Origin: Acidimicrobiia bacterium
GTDB taxonomy: Bacteria; Actinomycetota; Acidimicrobiia; IMCC26256; JAGPDB01
Assembly (NCBI GenBank): GCA_018057765.1
Contig: JAGPDB010000001.1
Coordinates: 186,001 to 250,000, forward strand
Direction of reading: 5' to 3'
Length of the DNA: 64,000 nt
Shown: piece after piece, positions 52,166 through 60,323 of the stretch
Layout: each line of letters opens with the position of its first letter
How positions within the stretch are numbered: position 1 is the first letter of the stretch
Translations under genes and position numbers: made by a program
The notes under the pieces: generated by a model
Database searches by the model: none
Told to the model about the DNA's origin: nothing
What the model saw: the letters and a program-made list of their open reading frames with translations, nothing else

Positions 52166-52193
52166 AAGACGGACCTTCTAAGGTCCGTCTTTT
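52166..52193 (+). terminator. Rho-independent terminator of pilin 2
   Basis: The same 12-bp stem (AAGACGGACCTT/AAGGTCCGTCTT) with a T-run as after pilin 1. It separates pilin 2 from the pilT-like gene. Confidence 0.92.
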
Positions 52194-52283
52194 CTACGCT
52201 ATAAAAGGCGTATCATGTATGGTCAGACGCTACAAGACATAGACTACAAGCCAAGCTACACGAAGAAATTCAAGAAAAACACT

Positions 52284-52310
52284 CTAGTTAGCCAAAGTGG
52301 CCGACGATAA
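52284..52310 (+). promoter_or_regulatory. FliA/WhiG-like promoter element, pilT-like gene
   Basis: CTAG (52284-52287), 15 bases and GACGATAA (52303-52310), preceded by GGCC. This is the same arrangement as before pilin 2 and lies 66 bp before the ATG at 52376. Part of the flanking sequence (AGAAAAACACTCTAGTTA) is shared with pilin 2, so common ancestry rather than independent selection may explain it. Confidence 0.5.
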
Positions 52311-52375
52311 AAGAAGCATATTTACAAATTAGTCAATAAGAGTATTTACATAAATTGCATAATTAGGAGAATAAA

Positions 52376-53932
52376 ATGACATACGTGAACCCAGAAGATA
52401 GCAGCTTCGCAAACAATCAAAATCCGCAACAAATGAATTCACCTTATGCACAACAACCTATAGCCCAGCAAAATTTTCATGATCAATCGATGGGAAATGC
52501 AGATTTTTATCCGGAAAACGGTAATAAAAATACTTACCCAGAAACGCAAGCGACACCAGACACTATTCTTTATGAACAAGCACGTAATGCTGGAATACCA
52601 ATTTTAGATAACCCTAATCACGAATTAGACCCAAGTGCAGTAAGAGCAATTGAACCAGGGCAAGAAGTAATAGGTATTGGATATCACGATGGATTTCTTA
52701 TAGTTGCATGGCCACGTGTTCCACGCCCATACGAAATAGACGATATCCAATCAAAGGCAGGAATGCCAATAAGAATAGCTGTTGCGACTGCGGAAGTATT
52801 CCAAGCTTTATATGAACAAAGCGAATTGTTAAGAAACTCTAGACTTTCATTAGTTGAAGATATTCTAGAGTCAGCATTAAAACATAATGGTTCTGATATA
52901 CACTTAAGCGTTGGTACTCCCCCTCTAACTAGAGTTGGTGGACACCTTGGCCCACTTGATGATTTTGACACACTTTCGACAACAGATCTTCACGAAATTA
53001 TTGAATACTTGGCAGGACCGGAACCACTGCGAGAAGGATTTTCAGGTGACTTAGACCTTGCATGCGTCTATGGTAACTGGAGATTCCGTGCAAATATATT
53101 CCTGCAAAGGGATTCTTTAGCCGTAGCGCTTCGTGTAATCCCTAACAAGATACCTCCACTGAATTCTTTAGGCTTGCCAGAATCATTACTTAAGTTTACA
53201 AAGCTTAGACAAGGTGTTGTATTATTCTGTGGACCAACTGGATCTGGTAAGTCAACATCATTAGCATCTTTAATAAATGTGATTAACCACGAGCGTGATG
53301 AACACATTATTACTATTGAAGATCCTATTGAATATTTACATGCAAGTGTTAAATCACTAATCCACCAGAGAGAAGTTGGAGAAGATACAGAAACTTTTGG
53401 CGCAGCAATGCGTTCAATACTTCGACAAGATCCAGATGTTATTCTTGTTGGAGAGATGCGTGACCTTGAAACTATTTCTTGTGCTTTAACAGCTGCTGAA
53501 ACCGGCCACCTTGTATTTTCAACATTACACTCTACCGACGCTGCTGGAACTATCGATCGTATAATCGATGCATTTCCAAAAAATGAACAAGGACAAATTC
53601 GTATACAACTAGCTAATACTCTAGAGGGCATTGTTTGTCAATCGCTATTGCCTCATGCTACCGACCCTAATAAACGAGTTGTAATTACTGAAGTTATGTT
53701 TGCTAGTAACGCAATCAAAACGTATATACGTGAAGGATCTACACATCAGATTCCAACTGCTTTACAAACTGGAATTGATGATTATGATATGTTACCGCGA
53801 GACCTTTCCTTAGCTCGAGCAGTTGATGCAGGAGATATTACTGATAAAGTTGCAAGGAGTTGGGCAAGAGATTTGCCTAGTTATAGAGAATATTTAAATA
53901 AAGTGCGTCAAATAAAAAATGCGGAAAGATAA
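52376..53932 (+). CDS. pilT: PilT-like type IV pilus retraction ATPase with extended N-terminus
   Basis: The 518-aa protein has a Gln/Asn-rich disordered N-terminus (residues 1-60), a MshEN-like region (about 65-150) and a PilT core from about residue 160. Visible motifs are Walker A GPTGSGKST (286-294), the Asp-box IITIEDPIEYLH, Walker B DVILVGEM (354-361) and the His box LHSTDA. DIHLSVG and DLDLACVYGNWRFRANIF mark the PilT N-domain. It hydrolyses ATP to retract or turn over pili. No pilB, pilC, pilM, pilN or pilD was found in the window, so other parts must be elsewhere. Confidence 0.92.
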   Translation: MTYVNPEDSSFANNQNPQQMNSPYAQQPIAQQNFHDQSMGNADFYPENGNKNTYPETQATPDTILYEQARNAGIPILDNPNHELDPSAVRAIEPGQEVIGIGYHDGFLIVAWPRVPRPYEIDDIQSKAGMPIRIAVATAEVFQALYEQSELLRNSRLSLVEDILESALKHNGSDIHLSVGTPPLTRVGGHLGPLDDFDTLSTTDLHEIIEYLAGPEPLREGFSGDLDLACVYGNWRFRANIFLQRDSLAVALRVIPNKIPPLNSLGLPESLLKFTKLRQGVVLFCGPTGSGKSTSLASLINVINHERDEHIITIEDPIEYLHASVKSLIHQREVGEDTETFGAAMRSILRQDPDVILVGEMRDLETISCALTAAETGHLVFSTLHSTDAAGTIDRIIDAFPKNEQGQIRIQLANTLEGIVCQSLLPHATDPNKRVVITEVMFASNAIKTYIREGSTHQIPTALQTGIDDYDMLPRDLSLARAVDAGDITDKVARSWARDLPSYREYLNKVRQIKNAER

Positions 53933-54023
53933 TTAATACTTCTAAAGGTTAAATAATCATTTATTTTTTAATAGTTATAAGAGATTTTAAGAAAATACTT
54001 ATGACTATTTACGACTCAAAATA

Positions 54024-54058
54024 AAAGAACCCCGATTTGTTATAAATCGGGGTTCTTT
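54024..54058 (+). terminator. Strong rho-independent terminator after pilT
   Basis: The arms AAAGAACCCCGATTT (54024-54038) and AAATCGGGGTTCTTT (54044-54058) pair perfectly over 15 bp with a 5-base loop. The T-rich end follows. It ends the pilus region. Confidence 0.93.
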
Positions 54059-54181
54059 ATGTTCTCTTGGATAAATTTTAAACCTTTTTGAAATCCCTTT
54101 CTTCTCATGCTTGCTTGTAAATATACTATCGACAATTACTCTATATGACTTTAGCTTTCTAGATAAATATTTGATATTTTG

Positions 54182-54187
54182 TAGAAT
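54182..54187 (+). promoter_or_regulatory. -10-like box with six-base gap to ppa ATG
   Basis: TAGAAT ends six bases before the ppa ATG at 54194, though an AAGG in the gap could also act as a ribosome site. The spacing repeats that of rlmN, the GltB-like gene and the Ppx/GppA gene. Confidence 0.4.
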
Positions 54188-54193
54188 ATAAGG

Positions 54194-54700
54194 ATGACTA
54201 ATAATGATAATTTAAACGAAATAACCGTAGTAATCGAAATTCCGACAGGGTCGCGAAATAAATATGAAATAGATCACGAATCAGGCGAAATCTGGTTAGA
54301 TAGATACTTATTCACCTCTACTCAATATCCTCACGATTATGGTTTTGTGCCCAATACACTTTCCGAAGATGGCGATCCTATTGACGCATTCGTCCTATTA
54401 GAAGAACCAACTTTCCCTGGATGTCATATCCATGTTCGAGCAATTGGTATGTTAGAAATGACAGATGAAGCAGGCTGTGACGAAAAATTATTATGTGTAC
54501 CGTCAACAGATCCAAGATTTAGTAGTGTTCAAGATATCACCGATGTAAAACCACATGTTTTAGAAGAGATAAAACATTTTCTGGAAGTATATAAAGATCT
54601 AGAAAAGGATAAGCATGCCATTCTTGGAGATTGGCTTAATGCTGAACAAGCACGAACTGCTATTAATTCTGCAATTAAAAATTTCAAAAACAAGAATTAA
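54194..54700 (+). CDS. ppa: Inorganic pyrophosphatase
   Basis: The 168-aa protein is a family I soluble pyrophosphatase that hydrolyses PPi to drive biosynthesis. Seen: EIPTGSRNKYEIDHESGEIWLDRYL, YPHDYGFVPNTLSEDGDPIDAFVLLEEP (metal Asp residues) and KLLCVPSTDPRF. Length is typical for bacterial forms. It is a single gene after a long terminator and converges on the lipase-like gene, with stops 4 bp apart. Confidence 0.97.
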   Translation: MTNNDNLNEITVVIEIPTGSRNKYEIDHESGEIWLDRYLFTSTQYPHDYGFVPNTLSEDGDPIDAFVLLEEPTFPGCHIHVRAIGMLEMTDEAGCDEKLLCVPSTDPRFSSVQDITDVKPHVLEEIKHFLEVYKDLEKDKHAILGDWLNAEQARTAINSAIKNFKNKN

Positions 54701-54704
54701 ACAA

Positions 54705-55919
54705 TCATTTACAACTAGAAAAGAATTCTTTTTTATCGAAACGCTTTCTCACAAAGGATAAAACATCATTACGTGCTGATTTTAAAACTCCAGAATGATC
54801 AGCATTAGGATAAAGTTTTTTGTTCGCAGGAGTATCTAATGTACAATATTTATCGTGAATTTCTTGCGAAATAAATTCAGGAACAATGATATCATCAGTT
54901 CCCTGCGCTATAAATACAGGGACATCTATTTTTATTCCACCAGGAGAATTTTTTTCCAGGTAGGTAGCCCATGGTTCAATCGTACTTGGATCTGCGACTA
55001 ATGTTGTGCCAGTATCATCTTTAAAAGTTAATATATTGAGAATTAAACAACCTGTTTCCAGTTCTGGACTCTTATCAATGACAGATCGCGTCAACACTGC
55101 ATCAAGATTTAGATCTTTATATGCTGCCTTAAAGCCAGCAGCTCCCATAACTACAAATCCATTAGTGATTCCTAGTTTAGATACATTATTTATTAGCATA
55201 TTCAATTCACCCGCAGGGGCTATCCCAACTACGCCAGATAATTTTGCTGTAGGCGCATAGGTATTATTTAATTGACCAGCAAAAAGAGCGCCTTGGCCAC
55301 CTTGTGAATGACCAACAACCACTGCACCGGAAATTGCATTTATTGGGCCAAATTTCTGTGCAACTAATACAGAATCTAGAATTGACCTACCTTCACTAAT
55401 TCCTACAAGGTAAGGATGAACTCCCGGCGTACCTAAACCTTCATAATCAGGAGCAATAATTGCATACCCATTGTTAATATAGTCATCAAAATAAGAAATT
55501 TGCTTAGTCCCATCTTGTGCAAGAGAAGGCGCACAACCATCAGCCAAACCAGTAGTACCATGTGCCCAAGCAATTACATGATGTTTCTTATTGTCTTTTG
55601 GTGAATAGATTAAGGCTGATGCAACACTTCGACTACCATCTAACGAAGTAGTCGCATATAAAACTCTCCAACCCATGACATTGGCTTTTAAATCTGTTAA
55701 AACTTGTGAATATATTAAATCGCCATTAACAAACTTAGACAAATCTGATGGTCCATCATAAAATTCGACGAGAGATAAGGGCGCATCCTTAATCTTTCCG
55801 GGAGTTTCTAGTTCCAATTTTTTAAGAGGTTTGACACTTGAATCATTCTTAGGATCAGCACAAGAATTTAAAAAAAGAATTGCAATAACAAGAAATACAA
55901 ACATACTCTTAAATTTCAT
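54705..55919 (-). CDS. Lipoprotein alpha/beta-hydrolase, secretory lipase-like
   Basis: About 404 aa from the ATG at 55919, with a lipoprotein signal peptide and lipobox LNSC (Cys20). A start at 55952 would add 11 residues before the signal and overlap the methyltransferase stop, so I prefer 55919. The hydrolase fold shows AWAHGTTGLADGC, GYAIIAPDYEGLGTPG, nucleophile elbow VVGHSQGGQGAL (Ser205) and, late, FIAQGTDDIIVPEFISQ (Asp) and a final His in DHSGV. It resembles fungal and actinobacterial secretory lipases (LIP family). The substrate is probably an ester at the cell surface. Confidence 0.88.
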   Translation of the reverse strand: MKFKSMFVFLVIAILFLNSCADPKNDSSVKPLKKLELETPGKIKDAPLSLVEFYDGPSDLSKFVNGDLIYSQVLTDLKANVMGWRVLYATTSLDGSRSVASALIYSPKDNKKHHVIAWAHGTTGLADGCAPSLAQDGTKQISYFDDYINNGYAIIAPDYEGLGTPGVHPYLVGISEGRSILDSVLVAQKFGPINAISGAVVVGHSQGGQGALFAGQLNNTYAPTAKLSGVVGIAPAGELNMLINNVSKLGITNGFVVMGAAGFKAAYKDLNLDAVLTRSVIDKSPELETGCLILNILTFKDDTGTTLVADPSTIEPWATYLEKNSPGGIKIDVPVFIAQGTDDIIVPEFISQEIHDKYCTLDTPANKKLYPNADHSGVLKSARNDVLSFVRKRFDKKEFFSSCK

Positions 55920-55944
55920 CTTAAACCTATTTCTATATAAATCT

Positions 55945-57093
55945 TCAACCATTGTCCATGGTCATATATGAAACTGTTTCTACATGATGCGTATTTCCAA
56001 AAAGATCAAATGGTTTTGCAGATTCTAAAATATATCCAGCATTTCGTAGTAATAATATATCTCTAGCACCAGCAGCTGGATCGCAACTTATAAGAATAAT
56101 AGATTTGGCTTTTGTACTTAAAACTCCATCAATTGAAAGTTTCGTTATTCCCTCTCGTGAAGGATCAGCAATGACAAGATCGCAAGGAGATAACTCTGCT
56201 TGATAACGATATTTTGATACATCCTTATTCACAACTTCAACATCTAAATTTTTACAATTAATTTTTGCATCCTTAACCGCAATTGGATTACCTTCTATTG
56301 CAATAACTTTATGACCTTGCTTTGCTAAAGCAATGGCAAAGATGCCAACGCCTGAATATAGGTCCACACAATTTAAGCTACTACCCAATGGCTTAATTAA
56401 TTCAAGTATATATTCTGTTAGAACTTGAGGTGCATCGATGTGACTTTGATAAAAGCTTTTTGGCGAAACTCTAATCGGATCACCCATAAACAGATCTGGA
56501 GATCTACGTATAGAAATCTCATGTTCTCCACTTTCTTGGGCATATGCTACAGCAGCATCCCTTGCTAATTGTTCAGTCTCAGGATTTAATACTATACATT
56601 TTTCGACAAATACAGTGTCGTTAGAATGGCTTTTTTTAAAGCCCCAATTTTCGCCACGAGTAAAAATACGAGCAGAAGTACGATAGTTAGTTCTAATTTG
56701 TTGGCTTGTATTTAAAACTATATCCTCGACTTGTTCTATAGTACCAACTTTAGCAATGCGTACAAGTGCATCGATAATAATTTCGCGCTTGAAATCAAGT
56801 TGTGCATTTGGATCTATATGTTGCCAATCGCAACCACCACAACCTCTTGCAACATACTCACAAGGTTCTTGAACTCTTAACTCAGATTTTGTTATTAATT
56901 TCTCTATTCGTGCAAATCTTGTTTTTCCCTTACGATAAGTTTCTGCTACAAGAGCATTTTCTCCCGGTAAAAGTTTCTCAACAAAAAGGATCTCCCCCGC
57001 ATTATCACGCGAAAGAGTAAGGCCTGAAGCAACCAGCTTTTCGCCAATAACTTCATATTGATATGGATTGTCTTCATAATATGCCAAAATCAT
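55945..57093 (-). CDS. TrmA/RlmD-like 5-methyluridine RNA methyltransferase
   Basis: The 382-aa class I SAM methyltransferase has an N-terminal OB/TRAM-like region, Fe-S cysteines in CEYVARGCGGCDW plus the later KCIV, the SAM fold VDLYSGVGIFAIALAKQGHKVIAIEGN, VIADPSREG and the catalytic Cys in LISCDPAAGARD. Enzymes of this group methylate a uridine in 23S rRNA or tRNA (RlmC/RlmD/TrmA). The specific target is not defined by sequence reading. It sits between ettA and the lipase gene on the same strand. Confidence 0.92.
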   Translation of the reverse strand: MILAYYEDNPYQYEVIGEKLVASGLTLSRDNAGEILFVEKLLPGENALVAETYRKGKTRFARIEKLITKSELRVQEPCEYVARGCGGCDWQHIDPNAQLDFKREIIIDALVRIAKVGTIEQVEDIVLNTSQQIRTNYRTSARIFTRGENWGFKKSHSNDTVFVEKCIVLNPETEQLARDAAVAYAQESGEHEISIRRSPDLFMGDPIRVSPKSFYQSHIDAPQVLTEYILELIKPLGSSLNCVDLYSGVGIFAIALAKQGHKVIAIEGNPIAVKDAKINCKNLDVEVVNKDVSKYRYQAELSPCDLVIADPSREGITKLSIDGVLSTKAKSIILISCDPAAGARDILLLRNAGYILESAKPFDLFGNTHHVETVSYMTMDNG

Positions 57094-57099
57094 TTATCG

Positions 57100-58779
57100 C
57101 TAACTGGTACTTAGTTTTTTATATGTAACACGATGGGGTTGGTCTGCATCAGTACCCAAACGCTTATGGCGATCATCTTCATATTCGGTGAAGCTGCCTT
57201 CGAAATATGTAATTTCACTATCGCCTTCAAAAGCCATAATATGAGTACAAACACGATCAAGGAACCATCTATCATGACTAATTACTATTGCACAACCAGG
57301 AAAACCGAGTAAAGAATCTTCAAGTGCACGTAAAGTATCGACATCTAAATCGTTGGTTGGTTCGTCCAGCAACAAAACATTGCCTTCGCTTTTTAAGACT
57401 CTAGCAAGTTGAACACGGTTGCGTTCTCCACCCGAAAGGTCACCAACACGTTTTTGTTGTGTGGATCCAGTAAATCCAAAACCCGCAACATATGCACGGC
57501 CATGCATTTCACGACCACCAGCAATAATACGGTCAACACCTTCACAAATTTGATCATAAACACTTGAATCATCATCAAGAATATCTCTAGATTGATCAAC
57601 ATAAGCAAGTTTCACAGTTGAACCAACTTCTATGTCTCCGCTATCAGGTTTCTCAACCCCAGTGATCATTTTAAACAAAGTAGTTTTTCCAGCACCATTA
57701 GGTCCAATGATTCCTACAATCGCACCAGGTGGAATAGAAAAATCTACACCATCGAGTAATAATTTATCACCAAATGCTTTCGTCAAATCTTTAGCCTCTA
57801 TTACCTTGTCTCCAAGACGAGGTCCTGGCGGGATTAAAATTGAAATAGGATCGCCATCATTTTTTGCTGCGTTAGCTGCAACAACTAAATCCTCATATGC
57901 AGTAATACGTGCTTTAGATTTGGTATGCCGACCTTTAGGCGACATTTTCATCCACTCAAGCTCGCGTTTTAAGGTTTTTTGTTGTGCGTTATCATGTTTA
58001 TCTTCCAATGATAGGCGTTCTTCTTTTTGTTCTAACCAAGAAGAATAATTACCTTCCCAAGGGATACCTCTACCTCGATCCAGCTCTAAAATCCAACCTG
58101 CAACATTGTCTAAAAAATACCTATCATGGGTAATGGCAACAACCGTTCCAGCATATTCTTTTAAGAATCTCTCCAACCATGCAACTGACTCTGCATCTAA
58201 ATGGTTTGTTGGCTCATCAAGTAATAATAGATCTGGTTTAGATAAAAGGAGTTTACATAAAGCAACACGACGTTTTTCGCCACCTGATAAATTTACGACA
58301 GAGCTATCAGCACTAGGACAACGCAACGCATCCATAGCAATTTCCAATGTACGTTCTATATCCCAACCATTGGCGGAATCAATTTTATCTTGTAAATCAG
58401 CTTGTTTTGCTAACAACTTATCGAAATCTGCATCAGGCTCACCCATTGCGTCGCATACATCTTGATATTTTTTCAGCCAATTAGCCAGTTCTCCAAGACC
58501 ATCAGTAATATTTTCACCTACAGTTTTACTTTCATCAAGTTGGGGTTCTTGTGCCAAATATCCAACCGAAAAACCAGGAGTCATTCTTGCTTCACCAGTA
58601 TATCCGTCGTCTAGCCCAGCCATGATTTTTAATAATGTGGATTTACCTGCACCATTACCACCAATCACGCCAATTTTTGCTCCAGGATACATAGACAAAG
58701 TTATGTCTTTTAAAATGTCGCGATCAGGTGGAATAAACCTACATAAATTATGCATAGTATATATAAATTGTGGTGCCAT
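57100..58779 (-). CDS. ettA: Energy-dependent translational throttle protein EttA (ABC-F)
   Basis: The 559-aa ABC-F protein has two ABC domains, each with Walker A (GGNGAGKSTLLKI and GPNGAGKTTLFKM), signature LSGGE(K/R)(R/N)R and Walker B LLLDEPTN. No membrane part exists. The sequence carries the arm region between residues about 90 and 140 and the linker with long helices rich in Lys. EttA binds the ribosomal E site and controls the first elongation steps according to ADP/ATP. It lies 7 bp from the methyltransferase start and likely shares a transcript. Confidence 0.95.
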   Translation of the reverse strand: MAPQFIYTMHNLCRFIPPDRDILKDITLSMYPGAKIGVIGGNGAGKSTLLKIMAGLDDGYTGEARMTPGFSVGYLAQEPQLDESKTVGENITDGLGELANWLKKYQDVCDAMGEPDADFDKLLAKQADLQDKIDSANGWDIERTLEIAMDALRCPSADSSVVNLSGGEKRRVALCKLLLSKPDLLLLDEPTNHLDAESVAWLERFLKEYAGTVVAITHDRYFLDNVAGWILELDRGRGIPWEGNYSSWLEQKEERLSLEDKHDNAQQKTLKRELEWMKMSPKGRHTKSKARITAYEDLVVAANAAKNDGDPISILIPPGPRLGDKVIEAKDLTKAFGDKLLLDGVDFSIPPGAIVGIIGPNGAGKTTLFKMITGVEKPDSGDIEVGSTVKLAYVDQSRDILDDDSSVYDQICEGVDRIIAGGREMHGRAYVAGFGFTGSTQQKRVGDLSGGERNRVQLARVLKSEGNVLLLDEPTNDLDVDTLRALEDSLLGFPGCAIVISHDRWFLDRVCTHIMAFEGDSEITYFEGSFTEYEDDRHKRLGTDADQPHRVTYKKLSTS

Positions 58780-58858
58780 AATATAAATAGTTTAGTTCTA
58801 GTAGTTCATCGAAAGCGAAAAGGTTAAATCTAGGATCAATAAAAACAAATAGATGCGA

Positions 58859-60271
58859 TTAAATCATTTCTGCAGGTACTACCCAACTGTCATAATCAGA
58901 ATCTGAAACATATCCTAGCTTTAATGACATTTCTTTTAATGTTGTATTTTCTTTGTGAGCTTTTTTAGCTATTTCTGCAGCCTTATCGTATCCAATATGA
59001 GGAGCTAATGCAGTTACTAGCATTAACGAACTTTGAACGTAGCTTTCAATCTTTTCTTTATCTGCCTGCAGTCCTTCAATACAAAATTCTCGAAAAGTAT
59101 TACAAACATCTGAAACTATTTGCACTGATTGAATAAAGTTAAAAATTATCACAGGTTTAAAAACATTTAGTTCAAAATTCCCCTGAGAGCCGGCGAAAGT
59201 AATCGTATTATTATTACCAAATACTTGAGCACAAACCATAGTCATAGCTTCACTTTGTGTTGGGTTCACTTTACCAGGCATTATTGATGATCCCGGTTCA
59301 TTCTCCGGCAACACTAATTCACCAATACCACAACGGGGTCCTGAACCTAACCATCTAATGTCATTTGCAATTTTCATAAGATCAGTTGCAAGAGTTGTAA
59401 TTGCACCATGCGCAAAAACAATATCTCCATGCGAAGCAAGTGCAGCAAATTTATTTTCTGCAGAAAAAAAGTCAAGACCAGAAATATCACTTATATGCAT
59501 CGCACATCTATAACCGAACTCAGGATGAGCATTTAAACCAGTACCTACTGCAGTTCCACCGATAGCTAGTGCAGAAAGATCTTTAAGCGTGGATTCTATC
59601 CGTGCTATTGAAGATGCTAACTGTGCTACATAAGCAGAAAATTCTTGTCCCAAGCTTAAAGGAACAGCATCTTGTAAGTGAGTACGACCAATCTTTACAA
59701 TAGGATCAAACTCTTTTCTACGCGAATCCAATTCATCTTTCAATGATTTAACAGCCGGCAATAGGACTCGAACCGTTTCTTCAACTGCGGCGATATTCAT
59801 TCCAGTCGGAAAAGTATCATTACTAGATTGGCTCATGTTTACATGATCATTTGGATGTACAGGAGATTTACCCCCACGAATACCTGTTGAGATTTCATTA
59901 GCTCGAGAAGCAATTACCTCATTTACGTTCATATTGGTTTGAGTGCCAGATCCTGTCTGATAAATATATAATGGAAATTCACCATCCAATTTATGGTCAA
60001 TAATTTCATCTGCAGCTTGCACTATTAGATCACATAAATCTTTATCTAATTTTCCTAAATCCCTATTTGTTAAGGCTGCTGCTTTTTTCAATATCGCCAT
60101 AGACCTTATGACACTTTTAGGCATCAAATCATTTCCTATAGAGAAATGATGAAGACTTCTTTGTGTTTGTGCGCCCCAATATCTATTAGCAGGTACTAAA
60201 ACAGTCCCCATTGTGTCTGATTCCTCACGAGTCTCAGTATTTTCAAGATTATTTAAATTATTTTCTGTCAT
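58859..60271 (-). CDS. fumC: Class II fumarate hydratase
   Basis: The 470-aa protein belongs to the fumarase/aspartase superfamily. [21 protein letters not shown] and [28 protein letters not shown] are both visible, and [17 protein letters not shown] has His (FumC-like) where aspartase has Gln. It hydrates fumarate to malate in the TCA cycle. The MPGKVNP loop carries the catalytic Ser region. Length is normal. TAATCT lies 7 bases before the ATG. Confidence 0.94.
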   Translation of the reverse strand: MTENNLNNLENTETREESDTMGTVLVPANRYWGAQTQRSLHHFSIGNDLMPKSVIRSMAILKKAAALTNRDLGKLDKDLCDLIVQAADEIIDHKLDGEFPLYIYQTGSGTQTNMNVNEVIASRANEISTGIRGGKSPVHPNDHVNMSQSSNDTFPTGMNIAAVEETVRVLLPAVKSLKDELDSRRKEFDPIVKIGRTHLQDAVPLSLGQEFSAYVAQLASSIARIESTLKDLSALAIGGTAVGTGLNAHPEFGYRCAMHISDISGLDFFSAENKFAALASHGDIVFAHGAITTLATDLMKIANDIRWLGSGPRCGIGELVLPENEPGSSIMPGKVNPTQSEAMTMVCAQVFGNNNTITFAGSQGNFELNVFKPVIIFNFIQSVQIVSDVCNTFREFCIEGLQADKEKIESYVQSSLMLVTALAPHIGYDKAAEIAKKAHKENTTLKEMSLKLGYVSDSDYDSWVVPAEMI

Positions 60272-60323
60272 ATCTAAAAGATTACCACCTACAACACATA
60301 AAATTGTATAAGAATGGTCGTGT

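Larger units (their letters stand above)
50845..52193 (+). repeat. Tandem duplication of a 609-bp pilin unit
   Basis: The block 50845-51453 recurs at 51585-52193 with an offset of 740 bp. It contains the leader (starting AAACCCCCG), the pilin gene and the terminator. Reading both copies I find one base difference (51342 A versus 52082 T, Thr to Ser). The leader, reading frame and terminator stem are otherwise identical, while the 131-bp spacer between copies is unique. A third partial similarity (AGAAAAACACTCTAGTTA and GACGATAAAAGAA) recurs at about 51536 and 52273. Confidence 0.95.

Noticed and set aside
50845-52193. Pilin tandem duplication as an insertion-sequence footprint
   Set aside because: No terminal inverted repeats or transposase are present; a plain tandem duplication explains it better.
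57632-58465. Two plus-strand frames (138 and 119 aa) in the ettA gene
   Set aside because: Both are shadows of the reverse-strand ABC-F coding sequence, which has all diagnostic motifs.
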